Source of the DNA: Paenibacillus mesophilus
GTDB lineage: Bacteria > Bacillota > Bacilli > Paenibacillales > NBRC-103111
DNA length: 64,000 nucleotides
NCBI RefSeq assembly: GCF_005938385.1
Contig: NZ_VCRA01000006.1
Span: forward strand, 248,001 to 312,000
Direction of reading: 5' to 3'
Shown in pieces: positions 35,712 to 44,478 of this stretch. Position 1 is the first letter of the stretch. Every line of letters starts with the position of its first letter. The notes beneath the pieces were generated by a model. That model saw nothing but the letters and a program-made list of their open reading frames with translations. It was not told the origin of the DNA and did no database searches. The position numbers and the translations under genes are program-made.

Positions 35712-38700
35712 TTACCGCAAAGAAAGATCCAACACAACAGCCTCAACATGCATCTGATATCGGGTGGACAACTGTTCCGCCTTTTCTTGAAACCGCCTCT
35801 TGGCTTCATCGAAAGAATAGTCCGGGGCTTTCCCGGCCCGGTAATCCCACTTTTTGTCCCACTGCGGACAGTTATACCATCCAACCACGTACAATCCCTG
35901 AGAGCATTGATGCGGAATCATATATTTCTGAACCAGTTGTTCTTCCATCGCATCCTCCAGATCATCATTCCAGCAGCCTTTGACTTCGATGTACACACGC
36001 AAAGGCTTATTTCCGGAGGAAGTCGGAATTTCCAGCTTAATATCGAGTCGGGCACCGCTCTGTCCGCCTTGGGAGCGATGCACCTCCACTTCCCGATGGA
36101 GAGTGACTCCTCTTTGATCCAGATCTTTGGAGAAGTAATATTTCAGCGTATCGGACAAAGTATTCTCATCTTTCGGCGCGTACTTCAGCTCGCTGGCAGC
36201 CTTCTTCCTTACACCTTCGATCTGGATCCGTTGCTCGTTCCATAACAAGGGGATTAAAGGATTTTCCGAGCGGCGCCATTCTTTCTCGAAAGCCAGGAGC
36301 GAGTCTCGCAGCACGCCCAGCATATGTGCACCGCTGGTGATCGGTCTGGATTCGGCGTGATCGATCATATGGATAAGCGCACTCATAGACGGCGGTTGCC
36401 AGTTCTCCCGCTCATAGGTTTGCCGTACCAGCTCCCAATGATAGCGTGCAACCTCACAGTCAGGAAGCAATCGTGTTAAGTACAGAAGGTGAACTGGCTG
36501 CAGCTTATTGTCTGAGGAACTGTGGCCCAGAATAGCCCGTTTCCAGTCCGAGGCTGTCCCACGCCAGTCTTTAGTGAAAAAGGCTGAATGCTCGTGTATC
36601 CAGCTATACAAATGGATCAGTTGATCCGGTGACCATATTCTTCTAAATTGATAGGCGGGGCGGTCCCGAATATATCTTCGAAGCACAGCGTGCAGGAAGC
36701 GGTCGTCATTCACCTCACCGGATTCCAACAAGGGAATGACGGTCTCGCTCCCACAGTCGGGGGCGCGATCCAGTTGCTTGGATAGCGAAGCAACGGCCCT
36801 TTTCCAGCCAGTTAGACCCGTATAACGATTGTTGACGGCGTTGAGGGAGAAATCGCGGGCCTCGGCCGGATTGTTGCGGTACATCAGTTCAAGCAAATCC
36901 CGCATTGCCGTCCAGGAGATAAGGTGCTCGAATAGAAGACGCTTCACTTTGCTGCCAATATTCGTATCCCAACAAAACTCCACTCTGCTTGATGCAATAG
37001 TTCTGCTGCCGTACAACGCTCCGGGAGTCCGGCGTTTCTGGAGCTCCGTCAGAGGAGCATCCATGACGTTCGCATTCCGCCGATAGGCGAAAGCAAACAT
37101 TTCCTTGCCTCCGGAATATGAGTTGAAATTGGGATCTACAATATATGGAATCAAGATCGCCGTTCTGCCCGGCTCCATCGCTTCAATAAACTCGGAATCC
37201 CTCTCCCATACGAGCTGCAAAGCGTAACGGACGGGACGGAAATTGGTGCTCCACGTATTCGCTGGATACTGCTTGGTGTCGAACTGCAGCAAAAAACAGC
37301 GCGCAGCTTCTACCATCCGTTCCCTTTCAGAGTCGGAGAAAACCTGCCATACGCTGCTTTTCGCAACTGCGTTGGCCCAGTAATCCCAAATCTCCGGCCG
37401 GCATTGCTCGGCGAGTATGGGCCATCCCCTCCTCGCATCTTTTAAGGCCGCCTCAAGCAGATAACGAAGTCGATTTACTGGTATTCTTCTCTCCAACAGC
37501 CTCGACTTTCTAGCAGGAGCCGGTGGCTCAGGGATCGGAAGTTCTTTCATGACGACACAAACCGGGGAGTCCAACGACACGGCGTACAAAGCCCCGCTTC
37601 CTTGTTCGAGCCGGCGGTATATAGGCTGGAGTGCTAAGATGTCGTCTTCGTTGTACGGGTTCATCACTTGAGCGATCACACTCAGCAAGCATTCAAGGTA
37701 CGCCGGCTCCTCCGTCCGCAAGTAAAGCTCGACAAGCTCAGGCAGCTCATCCGTACGAAACCAATGACAGGCAAGCATCCATATCTCTGCCGAAACATTC
37801 CTGCAGACGCAGCGTAGCAGACGAACTTTGGCTTCCCATGTTCCGTTATGACGAAGCACCGCATTCGAATTCGCGAAAAGCCGCCCGATTGTTGACACTC
37901 TTCGTTTGCCTATGGCTGTCCATATTCCTTCATCGGTCAGCCCTTCTGCCTGCCGGACGATCAAATAATCCAGCATGCCGCTTCCCGCATAGATTCCCCG
38001 TCTTGATTCTTCCTCAAGAAGCTGATTCCATAGTCTAGTTTTGTCTTCGACTGACAGTACCTCGAGAATAGTATAATCGCTGAACCAGTGCCAATATTGC
38101 AGGAAAGAAATCATTTCCTCTAGCGACAATAAGGAGGGATACAACTCTCGAATAATCGTGTGCGCGAAAAATTCCGATGTATATTCACTCAAGATGGATT
38201 TGAGCTTAACCTTGGCAGCAGCATCGCCGAGTCCGATATATAGGGACAGCGCCTCTTTGGCCAGGTCGCTATCGTGCGTCATGTCCATGAATTCATACAA
38301 GTCATCTGTACATGCTCTCAAGTTCATGATGCGGATTAGGAATATAATAAAACTGCCAAACGGACCGCTCATACTACTTCCTTTCTTTAAATAATCCGAC
38401 AGTAAAACTTCTATCCCGTCATAGTAGAGCTGCTTGTAAAACGATTCTCTGCCTAGACGCGTATACATCCAGTTCCCCTCATAGCGGGCAAGCAAAGCTT
38501 CCATCGCTTTGCGTTTCACCGAATCACTCCACCGGCTCGGATCCCCGAGACATAGGATCTCGGGATCGTGATGCACAATCAGCTCGAACATTTCCGGAGA
38601 ATGATCGCCCAACCACGCAGCCGTTTGCAGAAGCTGCGGTATCACATTCCATTGCGTGCTGAAGACCAGGCTGCTCATCTGCCGTACATTCATTTTTTGT

Positions 38701-39770
38701 GCCAAAAGGAAGCGGGATGCCAAAAATTCCGCATAACTGTAATGCGCCCAGCTAAATTGCATAGGCTCGAATTCTCTGAAAAGCCCTGATCGTAGCACCT
38801 CCTCGGCATCCGAGGCTGAATATCCGAGCGAGTGGCGAAGGTTCGTCGGCCAGTCGCGTAAATTAAATACGCCTTCTTGAGAAGCGACGACTGTGCGGTT
38901 GGAGATAATCGGCTTATTGCAGAACACCGTAATCGCGGCCATTAACATTGCGACTTCGTATCGTTTCTCGGCAGAAGCAAAATTGCTGTTAGGCTTATTC
39001 GTCTTTCTTTCCTTGCATAGTTCCAGACAGCCCAGTTCAAATAAGCGGTCTTTCGTTTCGGGTAAATCCCCATGGACGGTATACTGGGTCAGAAGTATTT
39101 TCAGGGTTACAGGGGAATATATAAAGCCGTTCATATTACGTTGCTTGACGCCAGTAAGGAAAGTGTCGGCATTTACCCCGTAATCAGTGCAAGCGAGACG
39201 GATATCCTCCAGAAATAACGGTGAGAGCTGATAGGCTTGAACGGCCGGCTCTTCCCATAACTTGGCTAGCTCGCGCTTGAACGAAGCTGGGAACAACCCC
39301 GGCCTGCAGGTCACTCGAACATACAATCTGGATCGATCCATACGCCGGAACGACTTCGCCAGCAGTTCGCAAATACTGTCGATCAGCAGCATGCCTTCGT
39401 CCAGCGCGTCCACATATAAATAAAGAATGTCGCTGCTATGTTTCCAGGCGGCAATTGTAGGATGTTGCCCCAATTGAGCATTCAAAATCTCCGACGAAGA
39501 AACAAAGCGCAGATCTACAAAATGATGCAAGCGGCCTTCTGTTTCTTGACCTGAACTATGTTTGATAACGGTAGATTTGCCTAGTCCCGCATCCCCAAGC
39601 AAAATCAGGCAAGGTACTTGCGATAAATCGTCGAGTTGAACGAAGCAGTCGCTCTCTTCGGCCGGAAACGCAAGCCAGTCTTCCCGTTCCCACCACGAAC
39701 GGACGTATTCTTTCTCTCTCGGATACCAGTACCGCAGCCAGTCGTGCTGAATGTCCTCGGCATCTATCAC
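35712..39770 (-). CDS. NACHT-type STAND NTPase with C-terminal PD-(D/E)XK nuclease
   Basis: 1352 residues. Walker A GDAGLGKST (59-67) and Walker B YVDALDEG (119-126) mark a NACHT-like ATPase close to the N-terminus, followed by helical-repeat-like sequence for about 1000 residues and a C-terminal nuclease domain: ARLDIKLEI (D1243) and RVYIEVKGCW (E1262-x-K1264). STAND proteins with nuclease domains are known phage sensors (Avs group), but there the effector is usually N-terminal; here it is at the C-terminus. GTG start at 39770 with GAGGGG seven bases upstream. The following membrane-protein gene may be part of the system. Confidence 0.82.
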   Translation of the reverse strand: MIDAEDIQHDWLRYWYPREKEYVRSWWEREDWLAFPAEESDCFVQLDDLSQVPCLILLGDAGLGKSTVIKHSSGQETEGRLHHFVDLRFVSSSEILNAQLGQHPTIAAWKHSSDILYLYVDALDEGMLLIDSICELLAKSFRRMDRSRLYVRVTCRPGLFPASFKRELAKLWEEPAVQAYQLSPLFLEDIRLACTDYGVNADTFLTGVKQRNMNGFIYSPVTLKILLTQYTVHGDLPETKDRLFELGCLELCKERKTNKPNSNFASAEKRYEVAMLMAAITVFCNKPIISNRTVVASQEGVFNLRDWPTNLRHSLGYSASDAEEVLRSGLFREFEPMQFSWAHYSYAEFLASRFLLAQKMNVRQMSSLVFSTQWNVIPQLLQTAAWLGDHSPEMFELIVHHDPEILCLGDPSRWSDSVKRKAMEALLARYEGNWMYTRLGRESFYKQLYYDGIEVLLSDYLKKGSSMSGPFGSFIIFLIRIMNLRACTDDLYEFMDMTHDSDLAKEALSLYIGLGDAAAKVKLKSILSEYTSEFFAHTIIRELYPSLLSLEEMISFLQYWHWFSDYTILEVLSVEDKTRLWNQLLEEESRRGIYAGSGMLDYLIVRQAEGLTDEGIWTAIGKRRVSTIGRLFANSNAVLRHNGTWEAKVRLLRCVCRNVSAEIWMLACHWFRTDELPELVELYLRTEEPAYLECLLSVIAQVMNPYNEDDILALQPIYRRLEQGSGALYAVSLDSPVCVVMKELPIPEPPAPARKSRLLERRIPVNRLRYLLEAALKDARRGWPILAEQCRPEIWDYWANAVAKSSVWQVFSDSERERMVEAARCFLLQFDTKQYPANTWSTNFRPVRYALQLVWERDSEFIEAMEPGRTAILIPYIVDPNFNSYSGGKEMFAFAYRRNANVMDAPLTELQKRRTPGALYGSRTIASSRVEFCWDTNIGSKVKRLLFEHLISWTAMRDLLELMYRNNPAEARDFSLNAVNNRYTGLTGWKRAVASLSKQLDRAPDCGSETVIPLLESGEVNDDRFLHAVLRRYIRDRPAYQFRRIWSPDQLIHLYSWIHEHSAFFTKDWRGTASDWKRAILGHSSSDNKLQPVHLLYLTRLLPDCEVARYHWELVRQTYERENWQPPSMSALIHMIDHAESRPITSGAHMLGVLRDSLLAFEKEWRRSENPLIPLLWNEQRIQIEGVRKKAASELKYAPKDENTLSDTLKYYFSKDLDQRGVTLHREVEVHRSQGGQSGARLDIKLEIPTSSGNKPLRVYIEVKGCWNDDLEDAMEEQLVQKYMIPHQCSQGLYVVGWYNCPQWDKKWDYRAGKAPDYSFDEAKRRFQEKAEQLSTRYQMHVEAVVLDLSLR

Positions 39771-39824
39771 TTCGATCCCCTCGATTTGTTAGAATGTCAA
39801 AATAGTAACCGGGCATTAGTAAGA

Positions 39825-39855
39825 AAAGAGTTGAACCCTAAGGCCTCAACTCTTT
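39825..39855 (-). terminator. terminator after the HTH/DUF6932 pair
   Basis: Ten-base arms AAAGAGTTGA (39825-39834) and TCAACTCTTT (39846-39855), followed on the minus strand by TTCTTAC. It lies 38 bp after the HTH gene stop and separates it from the NACHT gene start. Confidence 0.8.
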
Positions 39856-39892
39856 GCAACCGTTCGTATTTATGATGGTAGGTGTGAAACAG

Positions 39893-40330
39893 TTATGCGC
39901 CTAATCCTGCAGCAATTTCAATATTAATTGTGGCCTTCATGCCCATTGCATTCATAACTGCTTCGATTTTTTCTGCAGTCGCTCCGTAATATTCATTACG
40001 TTCATCTCGGGATACTTGTGCTTCCGCTACCTCCAGTCTTCTAGCCAACTCAGATTGAGTCATATTCAAATAGATTCTATAAGCAATTAGGCTTTTACCT
40101 ATATCAGTAAACTTATGGATCGGGTTAAATGCTCCCCTTTTTATTCTTTCATAATATTCAACTTCTTCCTTCAGTTGTTCATGAAACGATAGTAATGGCT
40201 CGATCGCCATGTTAATCTGCTCATCATTTAAACCCATTTCTTTAAAGCGCAGCTTTTCTTTTGCAATGTACTTCTTATCTTGCTTCAACTTATCTAATGC
40301 TTTTTGGTAGGCTGTTTCATTTTTGATCAT
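39893..40330 (-). CDS. HTH antitoxin-like regulator
   Basis: 145 residues. The N-terminal half is a helical dimer-like region rich in Lys and Glu; the C-terminal half is a Cro/CI HTH: LIAYRIYLNMTQSELARRLE, EAQVSRDERN and AEKIEAVMNAMGM. This arrangement, with HTH at the C-terminus, is typical of HigA-type antitoxins. GGAG lies upstream of ATG 40330. It follows the DUF6932/nucleotidyltransferase-like gene by 14 bp, so the two are probably a toxin-antitoxin pair with the HTH protein repressing the operon. Confidence 0.8.
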   Translation of the reverse strand: MIKNETAYQKALDKLKQDKKYIAKEKLRFKEMGLNDEQINMAIEPLLSFHEQLKEEVEYYERIKRGAFNPIHKFTDIGKSLIAYRIYLNMTQSELARRLEVAEAQVSRDERNEYYGATAEKIEAVMNAMGMKATINIEIAAGLGA

Positions 40331-40344
40331 TGTTGGTCAACTCC

Positions 40345-40869
40345 TTATTTAATAATTATCACAATGCCTTTCGGTTCGAATGTATCCCTTGTTTTTCTAA
40401 AAGCCGAGGGGAACATCTGTTCATATCCGTATTCATCAAGTATGCCCGATGACTGCCCAACGTGAGGGTATAATTCAACTTTGTATCGATGCCACATCGG
40501 TAATTGCCATTTTGCTGAATTACGGTCATAGATACGATCTTTCCAGTTCCAAATTTTATAAGGATCGATGGAATTAAGTTCCCGGACAATATCCGGTAAA
40601 GTCTTAACGTCTGCTACAAAGTAGCCGTCAATATCTCCAGGACTCGCTTTATCTTCGACAAATGAACCATCGATAAAGATTTCGGCTATACCCACTCTCC
40701 ACAATTGATTGACTAATATCTCCAAATTGTTAACTAATGTCAGCCTTTTATGAGTATCCCAAGGGGATTCATCCCGAGGACCTGTAACTAGCAAGGAAGT
40801 CCGTAATTGATCAAACGTCATAGGAAAATCTTGTGCCGGCAATAAACCATGTTCATTAAAAGTCAGCAT
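40345..40869 (-). CDS. DUF6932-like nucleotidyltransferase-fold protein
   Basis: 174 residues. FIDGSFVEDKASPGDIDGYF (about 68-87) has the G-S/F-x11-D-x-D pattern of the polymerase-beta nucleotidyltransferase fold, the feature of DUF6932, a family usually next to an HTH antitoxin. The substrate is unknown; related toxins modify tRNA or protein by nucleotide transfer. GGAGGAAAA before ATG 40869. First gene of the pair with the HTH protein at 39893. Likely the toxin, by inference from the layout. Confidence 0.75.
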   Translation of the reverse strand: MLTFNEHGLLPAQDFPMTFDQLRTSLLVTGPRDESPWDTHKRLTLVNNLEILVNQLWRVGIAEIFIDGSFVEDKASPGDIDGYFVADVKTLPDIVRELNSIDPYKIWNWKDRIYDRNSAKWQLPMWHRYKVELYPHVGQSSGILDEYGYEQMFPSAFRKTRDTFEPKGIVIIIK

Positions 40870-41067
40870 TATTTTCCTCCCGAGGGTTGAAATTATACAA
40901 AGAAATGAAATTTATCGTCATGTTAACTTAACAACTATGTTAATATTTTATCATCACCAGTTGAGAAGTGTCAATCTGCTAAGTCCTTATTAGGCTCTTT
41001 TTTGCCTTTTTTGGAAAGTACAAAATAAAAAGCACGCTTGCGCGCGCTTTTCTTAGCCAATCTAAGA

Positions 41068-41801
41068 TCACCAAAACCCATCCGCCACTCCCCACACTTC
41101 CTTAAGTGCCGACCGGAACAAATCATCAAGCCGAACATCTTGACCACCCTCAGCAGCATGCATGCCTGACGCCGTCCGTTCGTAGTAAGCGATCCTCTCC
41201 TCCAAATATTCGTTGATCGGGTTAATTCTCGGTTCGTAATCCATTTCCTCGCACTAAACCATCGACAAGCAAATGAAACTCGATTGGCGGCATCGTATTG
41301 TACCTCTCGATCCACTCGCATGCCAAGATCGGACGAAGTACATAGAAATATTTCTTGATTTTGACTTGATCGCCCTGCAGGTATTCCCTATAATTCCCCT
41401 TCGCCATATGCAGATAATGATGCGTGCATGATTTTGGCGAGAGGAGAAATGCCGCGGATTTGTTCGGCTACCGAATAGTTTTCCATGTAAAGGATCGGAG
41501 ACTGAAGCCACTCGAGCAGCGGCGGATTCGATTTGCGAAACAGTTTCAAGGCTTTCTTCAAATCCCAGCCGTTGATGTCCAGCATGTTGCTGATCGGCCG
41601 TTCAATTACATCCCGCCTGTCGAAAATGGATAAATACCATTCCACCGGCCTGATATATAAAAATCTCACGTCGTAATCGCTGTCCTTGGACGGGAAGCCC
41701 CACGCGCGACTCCCCGACTCGCAAGCGTACAAAATCCGAACCTGCTCTTCCCTTTCGATTCGTTTCAACTCTTCTATAATTTGTTCCCGATAATCACCCA
41801 T
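41068..41801 (-). pseudogene. ycgL: broken YcgL-type nucleotidyltransferase
   Basis: From ATG 41801 the frame reads ILYACESGSRAWGFPSKDSDYDVRF, the nucleotidyltransferase motif of the YcgL family (G-S-R-x-W-G-F-x-S-x-D-S-D-Y-D-V). It shifts near 41422, after which HYLHMAKGNYREYLQ resumes in another frame, and shifts again near 41250, where EEMDYEPRINPINEYLEERI resumes before TGA at 41068. With both indels undone the protein would be about 245 residues, the usual size. Two independent frameshifts make decay far more likely than sequencing error. Confidence 0.85.
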
Positions 41802-41833
41802 AAAGTTCTTCCACCCTTTGGTATCCCGAATCC

Positions 41834-41974
41834 TTAATCCAAACTATCCAAATTCAACGCAGCTACCCGCTCCATCACTGTAGAACACCCTTGTACGGAC
41901 TGGGCGATGTAAGAAAGAACGGTGTCGCTCCAACCGTAAATGTAGAAGGTTTGAGGATCTTGATTCGAAACCAT
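41834..41974 (-). CDS. small ORF, 46 aa, possible gene fragment
   Basis: ATG 41974 to TAA 41836 encodes MVSNQDPQTFYIYGWSDTVL and about 26 more residues. The TFYIYGWSDTVLS stretch is faintly like NTVYIYGLIADALS near the end of the 117-aa protein at 45442-45780, so it may be a C-terminal remnant of that family. No ribosome site was found. It sits in the gap between the broken ycgL and the 42185 gene; the rest of 41975-42184 is AT-rich with nothing recognisable. Confidence 0.3.
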   Translation of the reverse strand: MVSNQDPQTFYIYGWSDTVLSYIAQSVQGCSTVMERVAALNLDSLD

Positions 41975-42184
41975 CGCATGCAGCTAAATATTATGAATAA
42001 GAGAGTCATTATTTTTTGATGGCTCATTTAACAACTTAAAATCCCCTTATGTATCAAGCAAATCTAAACAATGAAACATTCATCATAGCTCAGACATTTA
42101 TACAATTTTTTGAATATGTGTTCTACTTACGACTGAAAATTTCCTTGTATAATAAATATTTAACTAATAGCGCACTTCATTTTT

Positions 42185-42457
42185 TTACCTAACAGTTAAT
42201 GTATGTAACAGATCAAAACGTCTAGGATCAAGATATTGTTTGGACTGGTTAAATTGTTTGAAATTCTGCCAAATACGTCGAACCTCTTCTCTAGTTATTG
42301 GATCAAAAACAATAATTGATCTCGGATCAAATTGGTAACCACCAGTATAGATATTATCGAGCGGTTGTTCAAAAAATACCGTGTCTTCTAAAGTAGCCAT
42401 AGCTATAATCAGTCCTGCGTATTGAAAAAGCACCAGTGTCCCACTATCCGCTTTCAT
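42185..42457 (-). CDS. hypothetical protein, probably the 3' part of a split gene
   Basis: 90 residues from ATG 42457, but the same frame stays open back to about 42572 and reads protein-like there (VERRIRQFGLRYYFFLGVLK... TTEYRFKSLG). The protein has TLVLFQYAGLIIAMATLED and a C-terminal REEVRRIWQNFKQFNQSK. No family recognised. The 5' extension has no start codon and overlaps another open frame at 42490-42594 that has the only good ribosome site, so an ancestral gene was probably split by a frameshift around 42490-42570. Confidence 0.45.
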   Translation of the reverse strand: MKADSGTLVLFQYAGLIIAMATLEDTVFFEQPLDNIYTGGYQFDPRSIIVFDPITREEVRRIWQNFKQFNQSKQYLDPRRFDLLHTLTVR

Positions 42458-42489
42458 CCCTAAACTCTTAAATCGATATTCCGTGGTTT

Positions 42490-42594
42490 TTAATACACCA
42501 AGGAAGAAATAGTATCGTAATCCGAATTGCCGAATTCTTCTTTCGACATTGGTAAGATACGAATCGAATGAAAATGATCATTTCTGTTATACAA
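42490..42594 (-). CDS. short ORF with strong RBS, likely 5' end of the split gene
   Basis: TTG 42594 has AAGGGGAGG ten bases upstream and opens a 34-residue frame LYNRNDHFHSIRILPMSKEE ending at TAA 42492-42490. The neighbouring frame toward 42185 continues in protein-like sequence, so this is probably the start of one protein of about 125 residues interrupted by an indel, though a genuine micro-ORF cannot be excluded. Confidence 0.4.
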   Translation of the reverse strand: MYNRNDHFHSIRILPMSKEEFGNSDYDTISSLVY

Positions 42595-42734
42595 GATGTA
42601 TTGCCTCCCCTTTACAAAGAATCTATAAAATTTTTCACAGCGTGTAAAATTAAGTTAATAAGTTATTCATAGATGATTATAATGCTCCCATAGGCTGAGA
42701 TACGGGAGGCTGAAAAATAAGTTATAATAAGAGC

Positions 42735-43028
42735 ATGGAAAAAAGAAACCGATATACCTCAGAGTTTAAGACGAAGGTTGTGTTGGAGGTCCTCCGAGAG
42801 GAGCAGACCGTCAATCAGATAGCTGCTAAGTATGAGATGAGTCCGGTTATGGTTAGCCGGTGGAAAGCTGAGTTCCTTAATCGTGCCTCCTCGGTTTTTG
42901 ACAAGAAGACGAGTGACACTGAAAAAATGAAGAAAGAGTACGAGAGTAAGCAAGAGCATCTAGAGAAGCTGGTAGGCCAACTCACAGTAGAAGTCGACTG
43001 GCTCAAAAAAAAATCTGGCCTCAAATGA
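42735..43028 (+). CDS. IS3-family transposase OrfA
   Basis: 97 residues: N-terminal HTH (RYTSEFKTKVVLEVLREEQT, VNQIAAKYEMSPVMVSRWKA) followed by a leucine-zipper-like helix (KEYESKQEHLEKLVGQLTVE). This is the DNA-binding and dimerisation subunit made by IS3-family elements. It is intact here, but with orfB truncated it cannot transpose alone; it could still bind ends of relatives in the genome. No clear ribosome site before ATG 42735. Confidence 0.88.
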   Translation: MEKRNRYTSEFKTKVVLEVLREEQTVNQIAAKYEMSPVMVSRWKAEFLNRASSVFDKKTSDTEKMKKEYESKQEHLEKLVGQLTVEVDWLKKKSGLK

Positions 43029-43149
43029 AGTACTTGAAGCTCGCAAAGCAATGGTGGAGCGTGACAACACGGAGATCACGATTAAGCGTTAGGCAGACCT
43101 GCTGAGTGTAAACAGGACGAGCGTCTATCGCTCCAGTAACGAATTGTAA
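43018..43149 (+). pseudogene. orfB (IS3 transposase) remnant
   Basis: Frame ASNEVLEARKAMVERDNTEI then TAG at 43090-43092, resuming ADLLSVNRTSVYRSS and ending at TAA 43147-43149. SVNRTSVYR is the N-terminal HTH region of IS3 OrfB. It is in the +1 frame relative to orfA, not the usual -1, and has an internal stop, both signs of decay. Confidence 0.8.
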
Positions 43150-43167
43150 ATTACAAATATATCGCAT

Positions 43168-44478
43168 TTATTCACTTATAGAAAGTGACTGTATGCCTAC
43201 CTTGCGATAATCAAAACTGAATTTATATTCTTCAAATGAAAGCCTCTTTTTATATACTCGCTGAAGAACAGTTCTTACGTCTGGGGTATTTAAGTAAAAA
43301 ATATAAGGAATAAATTCATTCAAAATCCAATCATGAGTATAGTCTGCCTTCCATTTTATTTTATTATCGAATCCTTCCATTTTTCTGAGTTTTGGTGCCC
43401 AACCAGCTTTCCAAATTATATCAACATAATTACCACTTAAATCGTTAACATATAACTCTGTCGAAATACCTGATTCGCTATTATCCAAATGTTTTTTACA
43501 GATCATGATATGGTTTTTTTTGAGCAAATTTAGAGGACGAAAAATATCCCATTCTGTGTCCCCAACAAAATAATCATGCTGCTGTGCAAAATCTACCATA
43601 GCAATCCAGATGTTTTTTGGTACACGTAATAGAGAAAATTTGCCCTTACTAACTTCTTCAAAGTAAGTAGCACCAATCGTATTTAATAATGCACTTTTTC
43701 TTTTATCAAATTCATCATATAAATCATCAAAAATGATTGATAGTTGCTCTGCTATTTCAAAATCGGAGACAAATCTAGTATTAGGCAACTTAATTGCAAT
43801 GTTACCATTGTCTATATACCATATAAAATTTCTACTACTAGTAACTCCTGTTTTATATCCCTCAAAAAAATAAAACTTTATATGATTCTCGTCAAATGAA
43901 AACATACAATCTGATAAGCCACTTTGTTTAAAGATAATAAGGCACGATAATTGGTCCTCAATGCTTATCGGTATAAAGGCGTTTACTCTAACTGTACCTA
44001 GTCCGTATGCATACGCACAACTAAACGGACTCTCTACTATAGTTTTTTCCTGTATATAATCTTTTCCTTCACTTAATTTTTTGATTTCATGTTCTTTTTG
44101 CGGATCTTCATGAGCATAACTAAATTGATCCAATAGTTTAATAATTTTATTTGTACGGCGCAGTGTTTGTTCGTGAAAATATCTTAAATTCCCTACTGTG
44201 AAGTATCTACTGCTCTTTTCTTTATTACAATGAGCACAAGATGGTAAATAATTTGCAATACAATCTTTAATAAATTTATTAGCTTCAAGTTCTTTTAAAT
44301 AGTCTTGCAATTCAGATGTATGAGGCATATCTTTATCGCTACTTGGAATAATGTGATCCACTTCAAGTTGGTGCATGTTTATTTTCTCACCACAATAAAA
44401 GCACTTCTTCCCATATGCTTTGTGGATAGCATTACGTAAATTTTCATCAGACTTTTTTATATGTGTATATGCATCCAT
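43168..44478 (-). CDS. HNH endonuclease-domain protein with long unknown C-terminus
   Basis: 436 residues. The N-terminal 110 hold an HNH nuclease with zinc ligands: CFYCGEKI (26-33), QLEVDHIIP (37-45, catalytic His) and YLPSCAHCNKEKSSRY (77-92). The remaining 320 residues are not recognised; they contain beta-rich ARG-poor segments such as VRVNAFIPISIEDQL and aromatic-rich DIIWKAGWAPKL, and may form a target-sensing or dimerisation region. AAAGGTG five bases before ATG 44478. A single gene between a truncated IS and a rlmD-type repeat, so probably a horizontally acquired defence nuclease. Confidence 0.8.
   Translation of the reverse strand: MDAYTHIKKSDENLRNAIHKAYGKKCFYCGEKINMHQLEVDHIIPSSDKDMPHTSELQDYLKELEANKFIKDCIANYLPSCAHCNKEKSSRYFTVGNLRYFHEQTLRRTNKIIKLLDQFSYAHEDPQKEHEIKKLSEGKDYIQEKTIVESPFSCAYAYGLGTVRVNAFIPISIEDQLSCLIIFKQSGLSDCMFSFDENHIKFYFFEGYKTGVTSSRNFIWYIDNGNIAIKLPNTRFVSDFEIAEQLSIIFDDLYDEFDKRKSALLNTIGATYFEEVSKGKFSLLRVPKNIWIAMVDFAQQHDYFVGDTEWDIFRPLNLLKKNHIMICKKHLDNSESGISTELYVNDLSGNYVDIIWKAGWAPKLRKMEGFDNKIKWKADYTHDWILNEFIPYIFYLNTPDVRTVLQRVYKKRLSFEEYKFSFDYRKVGIQSLSISE

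Larger units (their letters stand above)
42735..43149 (+). mobile_element. truncated IS3-family insertion sequence
   Basis: Contains a complete orfA (42735-43028) and only the first 44 codons of orfB. The A9 run at 43005-43013 at the end of orfA is the kind of slippery site used for orfAB frameshifting. The orfB remainder, including the DDE catalytic residues, and the right end are missing; DNA after 43149 belongs to the HNH gene region. Left terminal repeat not identified with confidence. Confidence 0.8.

Noticed and set aside
43005..43013. Functional programmed frameshift in the IS3 element
   Set aside because: An A9 run is present, but the orfB remnant is in the +1 frame and interrupted by a stop, so the copy is dead.
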